From NCBI GenBank assembly GCA_038199035.1, contig JBBPZM010000035.1:1-64000 (forward strand): a stretch of 64,000 bases of DNA, in the 5' to 3' direction. Made by a program: the position numbers and the translations under genes. The notes under the pieces were generated by a model that made no database searches, had not been told where the DNA came from, and worked only from the letters and a program-made list of their open reading frames with translations. Source of the DNA: DATAEY01 sp038199035. GTDB taxonomy: Bacteria > Actinomycetota > Thermoleophilia > Solirubrobacterales > Solirubrobacteraceae. Shown piece by piece: positions 8,305 to 15,180 of the stretch (position 1 is its first letter; every line of letters starts with the position of its first letter).

Positions 8305-8673
8305 CTAAGCGGCCGTCGCCGCCCACAGCGGAGTGATCGCGACGTCGTCGCAACCCTCCGGCGCCGACAGCATCCTGACCGTCTCATCCCTCTGACGGTC
8401 GGTCAGCGAGCCGAGCTCCTTGGTCTCCGGCATGCCGAGCCGCTCCAGGAACCGCCGGCAGCGGGTGTCTCCCCACCGCCGCTGGCTTCTGAGGAGCTCG
8501 GCGATCTCCATGGTCTCGGCCTCCCACGGGCACGCGGCGATCACCTCGGCGGGATCGACCTCCCCCCGTGCGATCCGCTGCTTGAGCTCGGAGCGTGCGA
8601 GCCGGACACGGTTCGCGCGCTGCAGCGCCCGCATGTGCTGAGCGGGCCTCTCGACCATAGAAGTGGCGTCCAT
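8305..8673 (-). CDS. Actinobacterial integration-host-factor-like (mIHF) DNA-binding protein
   Basis: The 122-residue product matches the mIHF/sIHF family of nucleoid proteins. It has an N-terminal basic helix (ANRVRLARSELKQRIARGEV), a middle TMEIAELLRSQ segment and a helix-two-turn-helix region RRWGDTRCRRFLERLGMPETKELGSLTDRQR. The ATG at 8673 follows AGGGAGGACAGG on the minus strand, which rules out longer in-frame starts. In actinobacteria this protein binds DNA without strong sequence specificity and is often essential. Family members are usually about 100-110 residues, so this one has modest extensions at both ends. Confidence 0.8.
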   Translation of the reverse strand: MDATSMVERPAQHMRALQRANRVRLARSELKQRIARGEVDPAEVIAACPWEAETMEIAELLRSQRRWGDTRCRRFLERLGMPETKELGSLTDRQRDETVRMLSAPEGCDDVAITPLWAATAA

Positions 8674-9016
8674 CCTGTCCTCCCTGCTCGCCCCCGTGGC
8701 GAACACGTCGCTGGTTTGCTTGATCGTGCCCGCCGGCCGTCCACCGCTGCGGGCAGGAACGCGCAGCACGGGTCGAGGCGTCCACGGGCGCGCGGCCCGC
8801 TCTCACCTCGTTCGCGCTCCAGATCCCCCCTCGCCCGACGCGGCGCCGGCTTGCGAGACGCAGGGAAGCTAAGCCTTCGGCCTTGGAGGGGTCAACCGAC
8901 AAACGTCCAAGTCGTGCGCTCCGAGCGGGCTTTTCCTCCGGGCCCGCCCTTGTTCGATTTCGGACAATGTCAGGCACCCTCGAGGGCGCCTGTTGGGCGG
9001 GCGCTCGAGCGGCTCG
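8674..9016. other. Intergenic region, 343 bp
   Basis: It holds the leader and promoter of the IHF-like gene (8674-8895) and, nearer 9016, the region downstream of the aminotransferase-family gene. No further open frame is convincing. Confidence 0.5.
8866..8895 (-). promoter_or_regulatory. Promoter for the IHF-like gene (TTGACC-18-TAGCTT)
   Basis: On the minus strand TTGACC (8895-8890) and TAGCTT (8871-8866) are separated by 18 nt, a good housekeeping promoter. It would give a 5' leader of about 185 nt before 8673. Confidence 0.5.
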
Positions 9017-10276
9017 TCAGGCGCTCGGGAGCGGTCCGTGCTCGGCCTCGAAGGTCCGCTTGACGGCTTCGAAGGTCTCGAGCGCCCGGTCGAGCACCGC
9101 AGGCTCGTGGGTGGCCATGACGCTGGTGCGAAGCAGCGCTCCGCCTGGGGGCACGGCCGGATGCAGGGCGACGTTGACGTACACCCCGGCGTCGTAGAGG
9201 GCGCGCCAGAGCAGGGCGGCCTTCCAGTCGTCGCCTACGAGGACGGGGACGATCGGGGTGACCAGGCGCTCGCCGCTCGGCAGCGTCACCGGCTCGACGA
9301 CGTGCAGTCCCAGCTCGCGCAGACCGGAGTGCAGGTGACGGGCGTTGGTCAGGACTGCGGCGAAGCGCTCGGGCCCCTCCTCGGAGCGGCAGATCCGCGT
9401 CGCGGCCAGCGCCGCGCCCACCGCCGCCGGGACCGCGGCGGCGGTGAACAGGAAGGGACGCGAGGAGATCCGCAGGTACTCGATGACGTCGGCCGGCCCG
9501 GCGATGAACCCGCCGCAGGAGGCCAGCGACTTGGAGAAGGTGCCCATCCGCAGGTCGACCTGGTCCTCGACGCCCAGCAACTCCGCCGTTCCCGCTCCGC
9601 GCGCCCCGAGGACGCCCACGGCGTGGGCCTCGTCGACCATGAGGCGCGCGCCGTGGTGGGCGCACAGGTCGGCGATCTCGGGCAGCGGGGCGAGGTCGCC
9701 CTCCATCGAGAAGACGCCGTCGACCACGGTGAGCACCCCGCCGCCGTCGCCGGCCGCTCGCTCCAGCGTGCGCTGGAGCCGGTCGAGCCGGTTGTGGCGG
9801 AAGGGCCGCAGCTTGGCCCGCGAGAGGATCGCCCCGTCGAGGATCGAGGCGTGATCGCCCGAGTCGACGACGACGGTGTCGCCCGGCTCGAGTAGCGTGC
9901 CGATCGCCCCGAGGTTGGCCTGGTGGCCGGTGGTGAAGACGATCGCCGCCTCGGTTCCCATCCACGCCGCCAGCTCTTCCTCGAGCTCGAGGTGCAGGTC
10001 GATCGTCCCGTTGAGGAAGCGCGAGCCGGTCAGGCCAGTGCCGTAGCGCTCCAGCGCGTCGCGCGCCCCCTGCTTGACGCGCTCGTCGCCGGTGAGGCCG
10101 AGGTAGTTGTTGGAGCCCAGCATGATCCGCCGCTGGCCCTCCATCTCGACCACCGGGCCGGCGGCCGAGTCCAGCGCGCGGAAGTAGGGCACGACGTCGG
10201 CCTCGCGGGCGGCGCGCAGGATCTCCTCGCGCTCGTGGCCGCGGACCTTGGCGAAGACGTCGATGGTGGTCGGCAT
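9017..10276 (-). CDS. Serine palmitoyltransferase-like alpha-oxoamine synthase (AONS family, PLP)
   Basis: The 419-residue enzyme belongs to the alpha-oxoamine synthases, PLP enzymes that condense an amino acid with an acyl-CoA. The N-terminus (IDVFAKVRG, VVPYFRALDS, then RRIMLGSNNYLGLTGDERV) and TGLTGSRFLNGTIDLHLELE resemble bacterial serine palmitoyltransferases more than BioF or Kbl. The PLP lysine is in GTFSKSLASCGGF, the pyridine-binding aspartate in VDEAHAVGVLG, and the ring-stacking histidine in DSGDHASI. An in-frame extension exists but the ATG at 10276 starts the family-typical sequence. It is divergent from a GNAT-fold gene only 15 bp away that resembles bacterial ceramide synthase, supporting a sphingoid-base role. 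BioF or Kbl activity remains possible. Confidence 0.75.
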   Translation of the reverse strand: MPTTIDVFAKVRGHEREEILRAAREADVVPYFRALDSAAGPVVEMEGQRRIMLGSNNYLGLTGDERVKQGARDALERYGTGLTGSRFLNGTIDLHLELEEELAAWMGTEAAIVFTTGHQANLGAIGTLLEPGDTVVVDSGDHASILDGAILSRAKLRPFRHNRLDRLQRTLERAAGDGGGVLTVVDGVFSMEGDLAPLPEIADLCAHHGARLMVDEAHAVGVLGARGAGTAELLGVEDQVDLRMGTFSKSLASCGGFIAGPADVIEYLRISSRPFLFTAAAVPAAVGAALAATRICRSEEGPERFAAVLTNARHLHSGLRELGLHVVEPVTLPSGERLVTPIVPVLVGDDWKAALLWRALYDAGVYVNVALHPAVPPGGALLRTSVMATHEPAVLDRALETFEAVKRTFEAEHGPLPSA

Positions 10277-10277
10277 G

Positions 10278-10283
10278 TAGGGT
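10278..10283 (+). promoter_or_regulatory. -10 box TAGGGT within a 15-bp divergent intergenic gap
   Basis: TAGGGT ends 8 nt before the GTG at 10292, the leaderless arrangement. The gap to the divergent ATG at 10276 is only 15 bp, so the promoter of each gene must lie partly inside the other. Confidence 0.5.
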
Positions 10284-10291
10284 GCGCCCGC

Positions 10292-11437
10292 GTGAGCGTG
10301 GACGTCGCGCCAGTCGTGTCGCGGCGAGACCTGCGGGAGTTCGTCGAGCTTCCCTTTCGCCTGCACTCTAGCCAGCCGCACTGGGTTCCTCCGCTGCGCC
10401 TCGAGCGGCGGCTGTTCCTCAACCGCCGGCTCAACGCCTTCTTCACCCACGGCGAGGCGCAGTACCTCCTCGCGCGGCGCGGCGGACGGGTCGTCGGGCG
10501 GATCAGCGCCCACGTCGACCACGCCTTAAACGCCCACCACGGCAACGCCTGGGGGATGTTCGGCTTCCTCGAGACCGAGGACGACCCCGAGGTCATCGAC
10601 GGGCTGACCGACGCCGCCGCCGCCTGGCTGCGCGGACGCGGGCGCGACCGCATGGTCGGCCCGATGGACTTCACGATGAACGACGAGGCGGGCGTGCTCA
10701 TCGAGGGCTTCGACCTCGACCCGATGATCAAGCAGCCGTGGCACCCTCCCTACTACCAGCGCCTGTGCGAGGAGTCGGGCCTGACCAAGGCCGTCGATCT
10801 GCTGATGTGGAACCTCGAGGTCGCCGATCGCTCGAAGGTCCTCCCGGTGATCTTCGAGCTCTCCGACCAGGTGGAGCCCAAGCACGGCATCACCTTGCGC
10901 AAGATGACGCGCCGGCACCTGCGTCGCGACCTCGACCGCTTTGCCGAGGTCTACAACGCCGCCTGGTCCGGCAACTGGGGCTTCGTGCCCTACTCCAAAG
11001 CCGACCTCGACCACTACGCCCAGGAGCTCCAGCTGGTCTTCGACCGCCACTGGTTCATGGTCGCCGAGCGCGGGGAGGAGACCGTGGGCGTGGCGATCAG
11101 CGTCCCCGACGTCAATCGGGTTCTGCGCCACATGGACGGCCGCCTGCTGCCGCTGGGGTGGTTGACCTTCCTGCGCGAGCGCCGGCGCATCGACCGCGTG
11201 CGGGTCGGCTTCCTGGGCGTCAAGCCCGAGTTCCAGCACACCGGTGTGGCCGCGCGCTTCTACGTCGAGCACTTCGACATGGCGGCCGTGACGCCGCAGA
11301 CCGGCGGCGAGATGGGCTGGATCCTGGAGACCAACGAGGCGATGAACCGGGGCATGGAGGCCATGGGGGGGCGGGTGGTCAAGCGCTACCGCGTCTATGA
11401 GCGGGAGCTGTGGCCCGGGCGTCCGGGGCGGGGCTAG
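10292..11437 (+). CDS. GNAT-fold N-acyltransferase resembling bacterial ceramide synthase
   Basis: The 381-residue protein starts with the FVELPFRLHSSQPHWVPPL segment and continues FLNRRLNAFFTHGEAQYLLA, GMFGFLETEDDPEVIDGL, WLRGRGRDRMVGPMDFTMND, GFDLDPMIKQPWHPPYY. This order (PxWVPPL, FF.H.EA..LA, FGFxExxDD, GPMDFTxNDExG) is that of the large GNAT-like family that includes bacterial ceramide synthase, which N-acylates sphingoid bases. A second half with VGVAISVPDVNRVL and GFLGVKPEFQHTGVAARFYVE carries the acyl-CoA-binding loop. The GTG at 10292 is chosen because TAGGGT lies 8 nt upstream. Its divergent neighbour is serine-palmitoyltransferase-like. The ceramide assignment is an inference from family resemblance and the pairing. 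Confidence 0.7.
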   Translation: MSVDVAPVVSRRDLREFVELPFRLHSSQPHWVPPLRLERRLFLNRRLNAFFTHGEAQYLLARRGGRVVGRISAHVDHALNAHHGNAWGMFGFLETEDDPEVIDGLTDAAAAWLRGRGRDRMVGPMDFTMNDEAGVLIEGFDLDPMIKQPWHPPYYQRLCEESGLTKAVDLLMWNLEVADRSKVLPVIFELSDQVEPKHGITLRKMTRRHLRRDLDRFAEVYNAAWSGNWGFVPYSKADLDHYAQELQLVFDRHWFMVAERGEETVGVAISVPDVNRVLRHMDGRLLPLGWLTFLRERRRIDRVRVGFLGVKPEFQHTGVAARFYVEHFDMAAVTPQTGGEMGWILETNEAMNRGMEAMGGRVVKRYRVYERELWPGRPGRG

Positions 11438-11440
11438 ACT
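11435..11440 (+). promoter_or_regulatory. -10 box TAGACT overlapping a stop codon
   Basis: The TAG stop of the upstream acyltransferase gene is the first half of TAGACT, which ends 7 nt before the GTG at 11448. Confidence 0.5.
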
Positions 11441-11447
11441 GCGGTCG

Positions 11448-11777
11448 GTGACCGAGTCGGAGGAGTCGCAGGAGGAGATCGAGGAGGTCGCCGGGGTGGT
11501 CGAGCTCGAGCCCGAGCCGTCGGTGCTTCCGGCGGTGTCCTCGGGCGGCGCCCTGGAGTCGCCACGGCCGGTCGCGCCGGCCTCGCCCGCCGTGCAAGCC
11601 GCCGCGGTGGCGGCCACCGGCCTGATGGCCGGCGCGGCCACGGTGGCGGCGGTGCGCCGGGTGCGCACGAGGGGGCTGCCGTCGTCTCGCCGCACGCGGC
11701 GCTGGCGCAAGGCGGCTCCGATCGTCACCACGCGCTCGTTCCTGGTCGACGTTCACCTGCTCGATCCCCGCCGTTGA
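11448..11777 (+). CDS. Small protein with one hydrophobic segment, unknown function
   Basis: The 109-residue protein begins with an acidic stretch (TESEESQEEIEEVAGVVELE), then a proline-rich part, an Ala-rich hydrophobic helix (VQAAAVAATGLMAGAATVAAV) and a very basic tail with VTTRSFLVDVHLLDPRR. The acidic-hydrophobic-basic order suggests a membrane-associated or amphipathic protein. No family is recognised. The GTG is supported by the leaderless -10 box, and its stop overlaps the next gene's TTG start. Confidence 0.55.
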   Translation: MTESEESQEEIEEVAGVVELEPEPSVLPAVSSGGALESPRPVAPASPAVQAAAVAATGLMAGAATVAAVRRVRTRGLPSSRRTRRWRKAAPIVTTRSFLVDVHLLDPRR

Positions 11778-12676
11778 AGCCGGCCAGGGTGGAGGTCCGC
11801 CCGCGGTGGCCGTTCCGGCTCCCGCGCTCGGGCGGTCCCGATGGCGTGGCCCGCATGCGCGGCGGGGCGCTCACGCGGCTGCTCCACGTCGAGGGCGAGC
11901 CGGTGGTGGTGTGGGCGCGCCAGCCCGCGCATGACCGCGTCGTCTTCGGAGTCAGCGAGGCCGGCGGTCGCCCGACGGCCGCGGCGGCCCGGTACGCCAT
12001 CTCGCGCCTGCGCTTCGCCCTGGGCGTCGACGACGACCTGCGGCCCTTCTACGAGCGCTTCCGCTGGGACCCGCTGATCGGCCGCGCGGTTCGCGCCGCG
12101 CCATGGCTGCGGGTGCGCCGGCGTCCCGAGCCGTTCGAGGCACTGGCCTGGGCGATCTGCGAGCAGCTGATCGAGTTCGACCGCGCGGTGGAGATCGAGC
12201 GCCGGATCGTGCGGCGGCTGGGTCGCCGCTGTCCCGCCACCAACCTGCGCGACGCTCCCTGCGCCTCGGCGCTGGCCGGCGTGTCCCCGGCGCTGCTGGA
12301 GTCCTTCGACCTGGCCGGCGGCCGGGCGCGGACGTTGGTCGCAGCGGCGGGCGAGGTGGCGGCGGGACGCATCGACCTGCGCTGCACCGACCTCGAGCGC
12401 ACGTGGCGGCGGCTGCGCGCGCTGCCGGGCATTGGCCGCTGGACGGTCGAGATGTTGGCGCTGCATGGCCAGGGGCGCTTCGACCAGGTTCCCGCGGGGG
12501 ATGTTGGCTACCTCAAGCTCGTCGGCCGCCTGCGCACCGGCAACCCGTTCGGCCGGGCAACCGAGGAGGAGGTGCGCCAGCTGTTCGCTCCCTATCAACC
12601 CTGGGCGGGCCTGGCCGGCGAGCACCTGCTCAGGTCGGCGTGGCGGCATCGGGGGCGGATCGCGCTCGCGGCATAA
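11774..12676 (+). CDS. alkA: DNA-3-methyladenine glycosylase II (AlkA type)
   Basis: The 300-residue protein belongs to the HhH-GPD superfamily of base-excision glycosylases, which remove alkylated purines. The helix-hairpin-helix LRALPGIGRWTVEMLALHG is followed by the catalytic aspartate in VPAGDVGYLKLVG. Upstream is the family helix FEALAWAICEQLIEFDRAVEIERRIV, and the N-terminal part forms the AlkA-like beta domain. No iron-sulfur cysteines are present, unlike Nth or MutY. It starts at a TTG overlapping the preceding stop (TTGA), so translation is probably coupled. Confidence 0.85.
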   Translation: MKPARVEVRPRWPFRLPRSGGPDGVARMRGGALTRLLHVEGEPVVVWARQPAHDRVVFGVSEAGGRPTAAAARYAISRLRFALGVDDDLRPFYERFRWDPLIGRAVRAAPWLRVRRRPEPFEALAWAICEQLIEFDRAVEIERRIVRRLGRRCPATNLRDAPCASALAGVSPALLESFDLAGGRARTLVAAAGEVAAGRIDLRCTDLERTWRRLRALPGIGRWTVEMLALHGQGRFDQVPAGDVGYLKLVGRLRTGNPFGRATEEEVRQLFAPYQPWAGLAGEHLLRSAWRHRGRIALAA

Positions 12677-12679
12677 GGC

Positions 12680-12697
12680 GGTAGCAGAACTGCTACC
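12680..12697 (+). promoter_or_regulatory. Palindromic operator overlapping the toxin-antitoxin promoter
   Basis: GGTAGCAG-AA-CTGCTACC is a perfect 8-bp inverted repeat. Its right arm shares TACC with the -10 box TACCTT (12694-12699). Binding of the antitoxin or toxin-antitoxin complex here would block the promoter, the usual autoregulation of such modules. Confidence 0.7.
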
Positions 12698-12705
12698 TTG
12701 CCGCT

Positions 12706-12948
12706 CTGGCCACGATTCCCCAAAAGGAGCTCCGTAACAACGTGGGCGAGGTGCTTCGCCGCGCCGAAGGGGGCGAGGAGTTCACGATCACCGTTGCGGG
12801 CAGGCCAGTGGCCAAGCTCGGTCCGGCGACCAAGCGCCAATGGGTGCCCGCCCCCGCGCTCGACGCGATCTTCGAGACTCCCTCCCCGCAGAGCCTGGCC
12901 AAGGACCTCGAGCGATTCCCCGTGGGCCTGATGGATCCGTTCGCGTGA
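12706..12948 (+). CDS. Phd/YefM-type antitoxin
   Basis: The 80-residue product reads LATIPQKELRNNVGEVLRRAE, then EEFTITVAGRPVAKLGP, the standard Phd/YefM DNA-binding fold, followed by an acidic toxin-binding tail with LAKDLERFPVGLMDPFA. Homology begins before the first GTG (12742), at a CTG (12706) that aligns with the usual initiating Met of MATIPQ-like antitoxins. The -10 box TACCTT ends 6 nt before that CTG, so I take it as a rare leaderless CTG start. The stop overlaps the toxin's GTG (GTGA). Confidence 0.75.
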   Translation: MATIPQKELRNNVGEVLRRAEGGEEFTITVAGRPVAKLGPATKRQWVPAPALDAIFETPSPQSLAKDLERFPVGLMDPFA

Positions 12949-13340
12949 GCCGCGTCGTGATCGACACCTCGGTTCTGATCGGCGCTCAGCGTCCGGCCGA
13001 TGTCGAGGGGGCGATCAGCGTGGCTTCTCTAGCCGAGCTGCACTTCGGCGCGCTCGTCGCCCGAGATGACGACGAGCGTGCACTACGCGCCCAGCGGCTG
13101 GGGGTGGTGGAGGCGACGTTCGACGCCCTGGCGGTTGATGCTCCGGTCGCGCGCGACTGGGGACGACTGGCGGCAGCGGTCGCTCAGCGCGGCGGACGCC
13201 CACGCCGCCGCGCCATCGACCTGGCCATCGCGGCCACAGCCAACGCCCATAAGGTCCCGCTCCTCACCGCGGATACGGCCGATCTCGCGATCATCGACGA
13301 CCTCGTCGAGATCCACCCGCTCGGCGACGAGCCCGGCTAA
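12945..13340 (+). CDS. vapC: VapC-like PIN-domain toxin (ribonuclease)
   Basis: The 131-residue PIN domain carries the expected acidic residues: Asp in VVIDTSVLIGA, Glu in SLAELHFGAL, Asp in AIDLAIAATAN and Asp in LLTADTADL. VapC proteins are Mg-dependent RNases that cut tRNA or rRNA and are neutralised by the cognate antitoxin. The GTG overlaps the antitoxin stop, giving coupled translation. The active site looks intact. Confidence 0.85.
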   Translation: MSRVVIDTSVLIGAQRPADVEGAISVASLAELHFGALVARDDDERALRAQRLGVVEATFDALAVDAPVARDWGRLAAAVAQRGGRPRRRAIDLAIAATANAHKVPLLTADTADLAIIDDLVEIHPLGDEPG

Positions 13341-13888
13341 GCGCGACGGTGGCGGTGACGCCCGCGAAGCGCTCAACGAGGTGCGGGTCAGACCCGATCT
13401 TCGCCTTCGCTGGCGACCCCTGACCCGCTGTAATCGGCCGCCGGCTCGCGGTGGCGCTGGCGGCGCAGCGCGTCAAAGGGCTCGGCGTCCATAGGACTGG
13501 CCGGTCCTCTTCCGGCTCGAGATCGTCTCCCAAGCCGCGCGATCCCGCCGGCTTAGTCCGCTGGTGAAGGGGTACCTCGCCGCCGCGCGCAAGCACTTCG
13601 CCGCCGACCTGGCGTCGGCGCGACCGAAGCGGGAAGTCCCCTCCCCGCCCCGGCCGATGACCTCGCGACGCTCCTGTTCGCCGCCGAGTCGGTCTCTTCG
13701 TGCAACGCCTCTACGACAAGGCCCTCCCCGTCGACCGCCGTGATGCGCGTCTCACGGATCGACTTGGCGACCAGGGTGGAGCGGCTGGTCGGCCGGCGTC
13801 GAGCTCGGTGGGAACGGGGTGACCGCGGCTGGCTGCGGGGTTCACCTGGCGCTGGTCAGACGTCGCGACATGGGGTACCGTCGGTCGC
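13341..13888. other. 548-bp region without a clear gene, possible coding relic
   Basis: No open frame longer than about 100 codons looks genuine. Between about 13560 and 13790 short segments in different plus-strand frames read like protein (VKGYLAAARKHFAADLASA, then DDLATLLFAAES, then LFVQRLYDKALPVDRRDARL), as if one gene had decayed by several frameshifts. The family is not recognised. The last bases hold the promoter of the next gene. Confidence 0.35.
13876..13881 (+). promoter_or_regulatory. -10 box TACCGT for a leaderless gene
   Basis: TACCGT ends 7 nt before the GTG at 13889 and no Shine-Dalgarno is present. Confidence 0.5.
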
Positions 13889-14278
13889 GTGCGCAAGACG
13901 GCATGCGCCCTGCTGATCGCGGCGACTGGCACGGTCGGGATCGGCGCCGCGTCGGCTGACGCCCATACCCTCACGTATCGATCGGCGATGGCCGCCGCTC
14001 AGGTTCGCGCCGACCGCTACGCGCATCAACGCACGCGGATCACCGTGAGGCTGCGCGAGTCGCTTCACGCCTACTACGTCCAGGTGGAGTGGACCACCGT
14101 GAACCCGGTCGGCTGCATCGGCTGTGGCTTCGACCCACGAACCGAGACGACATTCGACACCCCCCTGCCGGTGATCCACGAGCTGGCGCTGCGCTCCTTC
14201 TGCCTGGGAGCTCACTCCGCCGTGACGCTGCACCGTCCGTGCCGCGCGCGGGCGGTCATCACGCGCGTCTTGGCCTGA
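13889..14278 (+). CDS. Small secreted protein, unknown function
   Basis: The 129-residue product has a signal peptide (RKTACALLIAATGTVGIGAASADA, likely cut after ADA), then a mature domain of about 105 residues. Mature cysteines occur in VGCIGCGF, SFCLGAH and RPCRAR, giving four that could form two disulfides. The sequence is beta-rich and no family is recognised. It is convergent with the secreted protein gene that ends at 14314. Confidence 0.6.
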   Translation: MRKTACALLIAATGTVGIGAASADAHTLTYRSAMAAAQVRADRYAHQRTRITVRLRESLHAYYVQVEWTTVNPVGCIGCGFDPRTETTFDTPLPVIHELALRSFCLGAHSAVTLHRPCRARAVITRVLA

Positions 14279-14313
14279 CCGACGCACCGCTAGATCTCCT
14301 GTCCCGCCCGGGA

Positions 14314-15180
14314 TCAGTGGCAGCGTCGCAAACTACGGTCCAGCGATACGCGCCGGCCGTCGCGCATGAGGACACGGGCGACGAGCCGGGTGACACCGCG
14401 GCCGCGAAGGCGGCTGTGCTCGATGCGCGCGGTGAACGGCGCCCGCTCGTCCTCGGCGATCGGTTGGCCGGCCGCCCGGAAGCCGACCCGGAGGGCGTGG
14501 CGGGCGTCGCGCCCGACGACACGCGCTCCCACGCGCCCGTGCGCGCACCGGTGGTCCGCCGCGTTTCGACCTCGGCGATAGGCCAGTGCCAGCCGCAGAC
14601 GCGGTGGCGGGGCGTAGACGTGGTCGCGCTTGGCCTTCTGGACGCAGCTGGGATCGATCGGCACGGAGTCGGTTGCCTGCGCTCCGCCGCGACCGTAGGA
14701 GAAGAACGGCTTGTACTGCGGCGGGAAGCCGGGAAACGTGGTCGGGTCGCCGGACTTGTTGTTGATCGTGAAGTTCTCGACATACGCCCCCGCGACCCCC
14801 CGTGCCCGGTCGAAGAAGTACCAGCCGTCCCAGTGGTAGGTCTCGGTCTGCTCCACGTCCTGCTGCACCGATCCCCGCCAGTGGTCGCGCTGGAGATAGA
14901 AGCACTTGTCGCCGGCGAGCGCGAAGCGGGTGGGCTCGCCGCTCAGGAAGCGCACGAAGCCCAGCTGGTCGATGTTCTGATTGGTCTTGTCGTACTCCAC
15001 GCAGAGCGGATCGGCATGGGGTCGCGGAATGTCTGTGCCACGGCCCGCCTGCTGGAGCTTGCAGCGAAACGGGCTGCCGCCGCCGTAGCCGACCACCTTC
15101 AACGCGCTGGCCGGCGTGGCCGCGGCAAGGGTCAGAGCGAGCGCCAGCGACGCCAGCGCGAGGAGAGCGCGAACTTTCAT
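14314..15180 (-). CDS. Secreted protein of unknown function at the end of an oxidoreductase operon
   Basis: The 288-residue protein has a clear signal peptide (MKVRALLALASLALALTLAA, cut near ASA-LK). The mature part has cysteines in FRCKLQQ, PLCVEYD, KCFYLQ and SCVQKA, many aromatic residues (TYHWDGWYFFDRARG) and a basic C-terminal region (residues about 195-288) of lower complexity. Its ATG overlaps the GMC oxidoreductase stop (ATGA), so the two are co-translated. It may be an exported substrate-binding or accessory protein for that enzyme, but there is no family evidence. Confidence 0.6.
   Translation of the reverse strand: MKVRALLALASLALALTLAAATPASALKVVGYGGGSPFRCKLQQAGRGTDIPRPHADPLCVEYDKTNQNIDQLGFVRFLSGEPTRFALAGDKCFYLQRDHWRGSVQQDVEQTETYHWDGWYFFDRARGVAGAYVENFTINNKSGDPTTFPGFPPQYKPFFSYGRGGAQATDSVPIDPSCVQKAKRDHVYAPPPRLRLALAYRRGRNAADHRCAHGRVGARVVGRDARHALRVGFRAAGQPIAEDERAPFTARIEHSRLRGRGVTRLVARVLMRDGRRVSLDRSLRRCH

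Noticed and set aside
8674..8769. Longer start for the IHF-like protein (8769)
   Set aside because: AGGGAGGACAGG immediately precedes ATG 8673 and homology begins after it.
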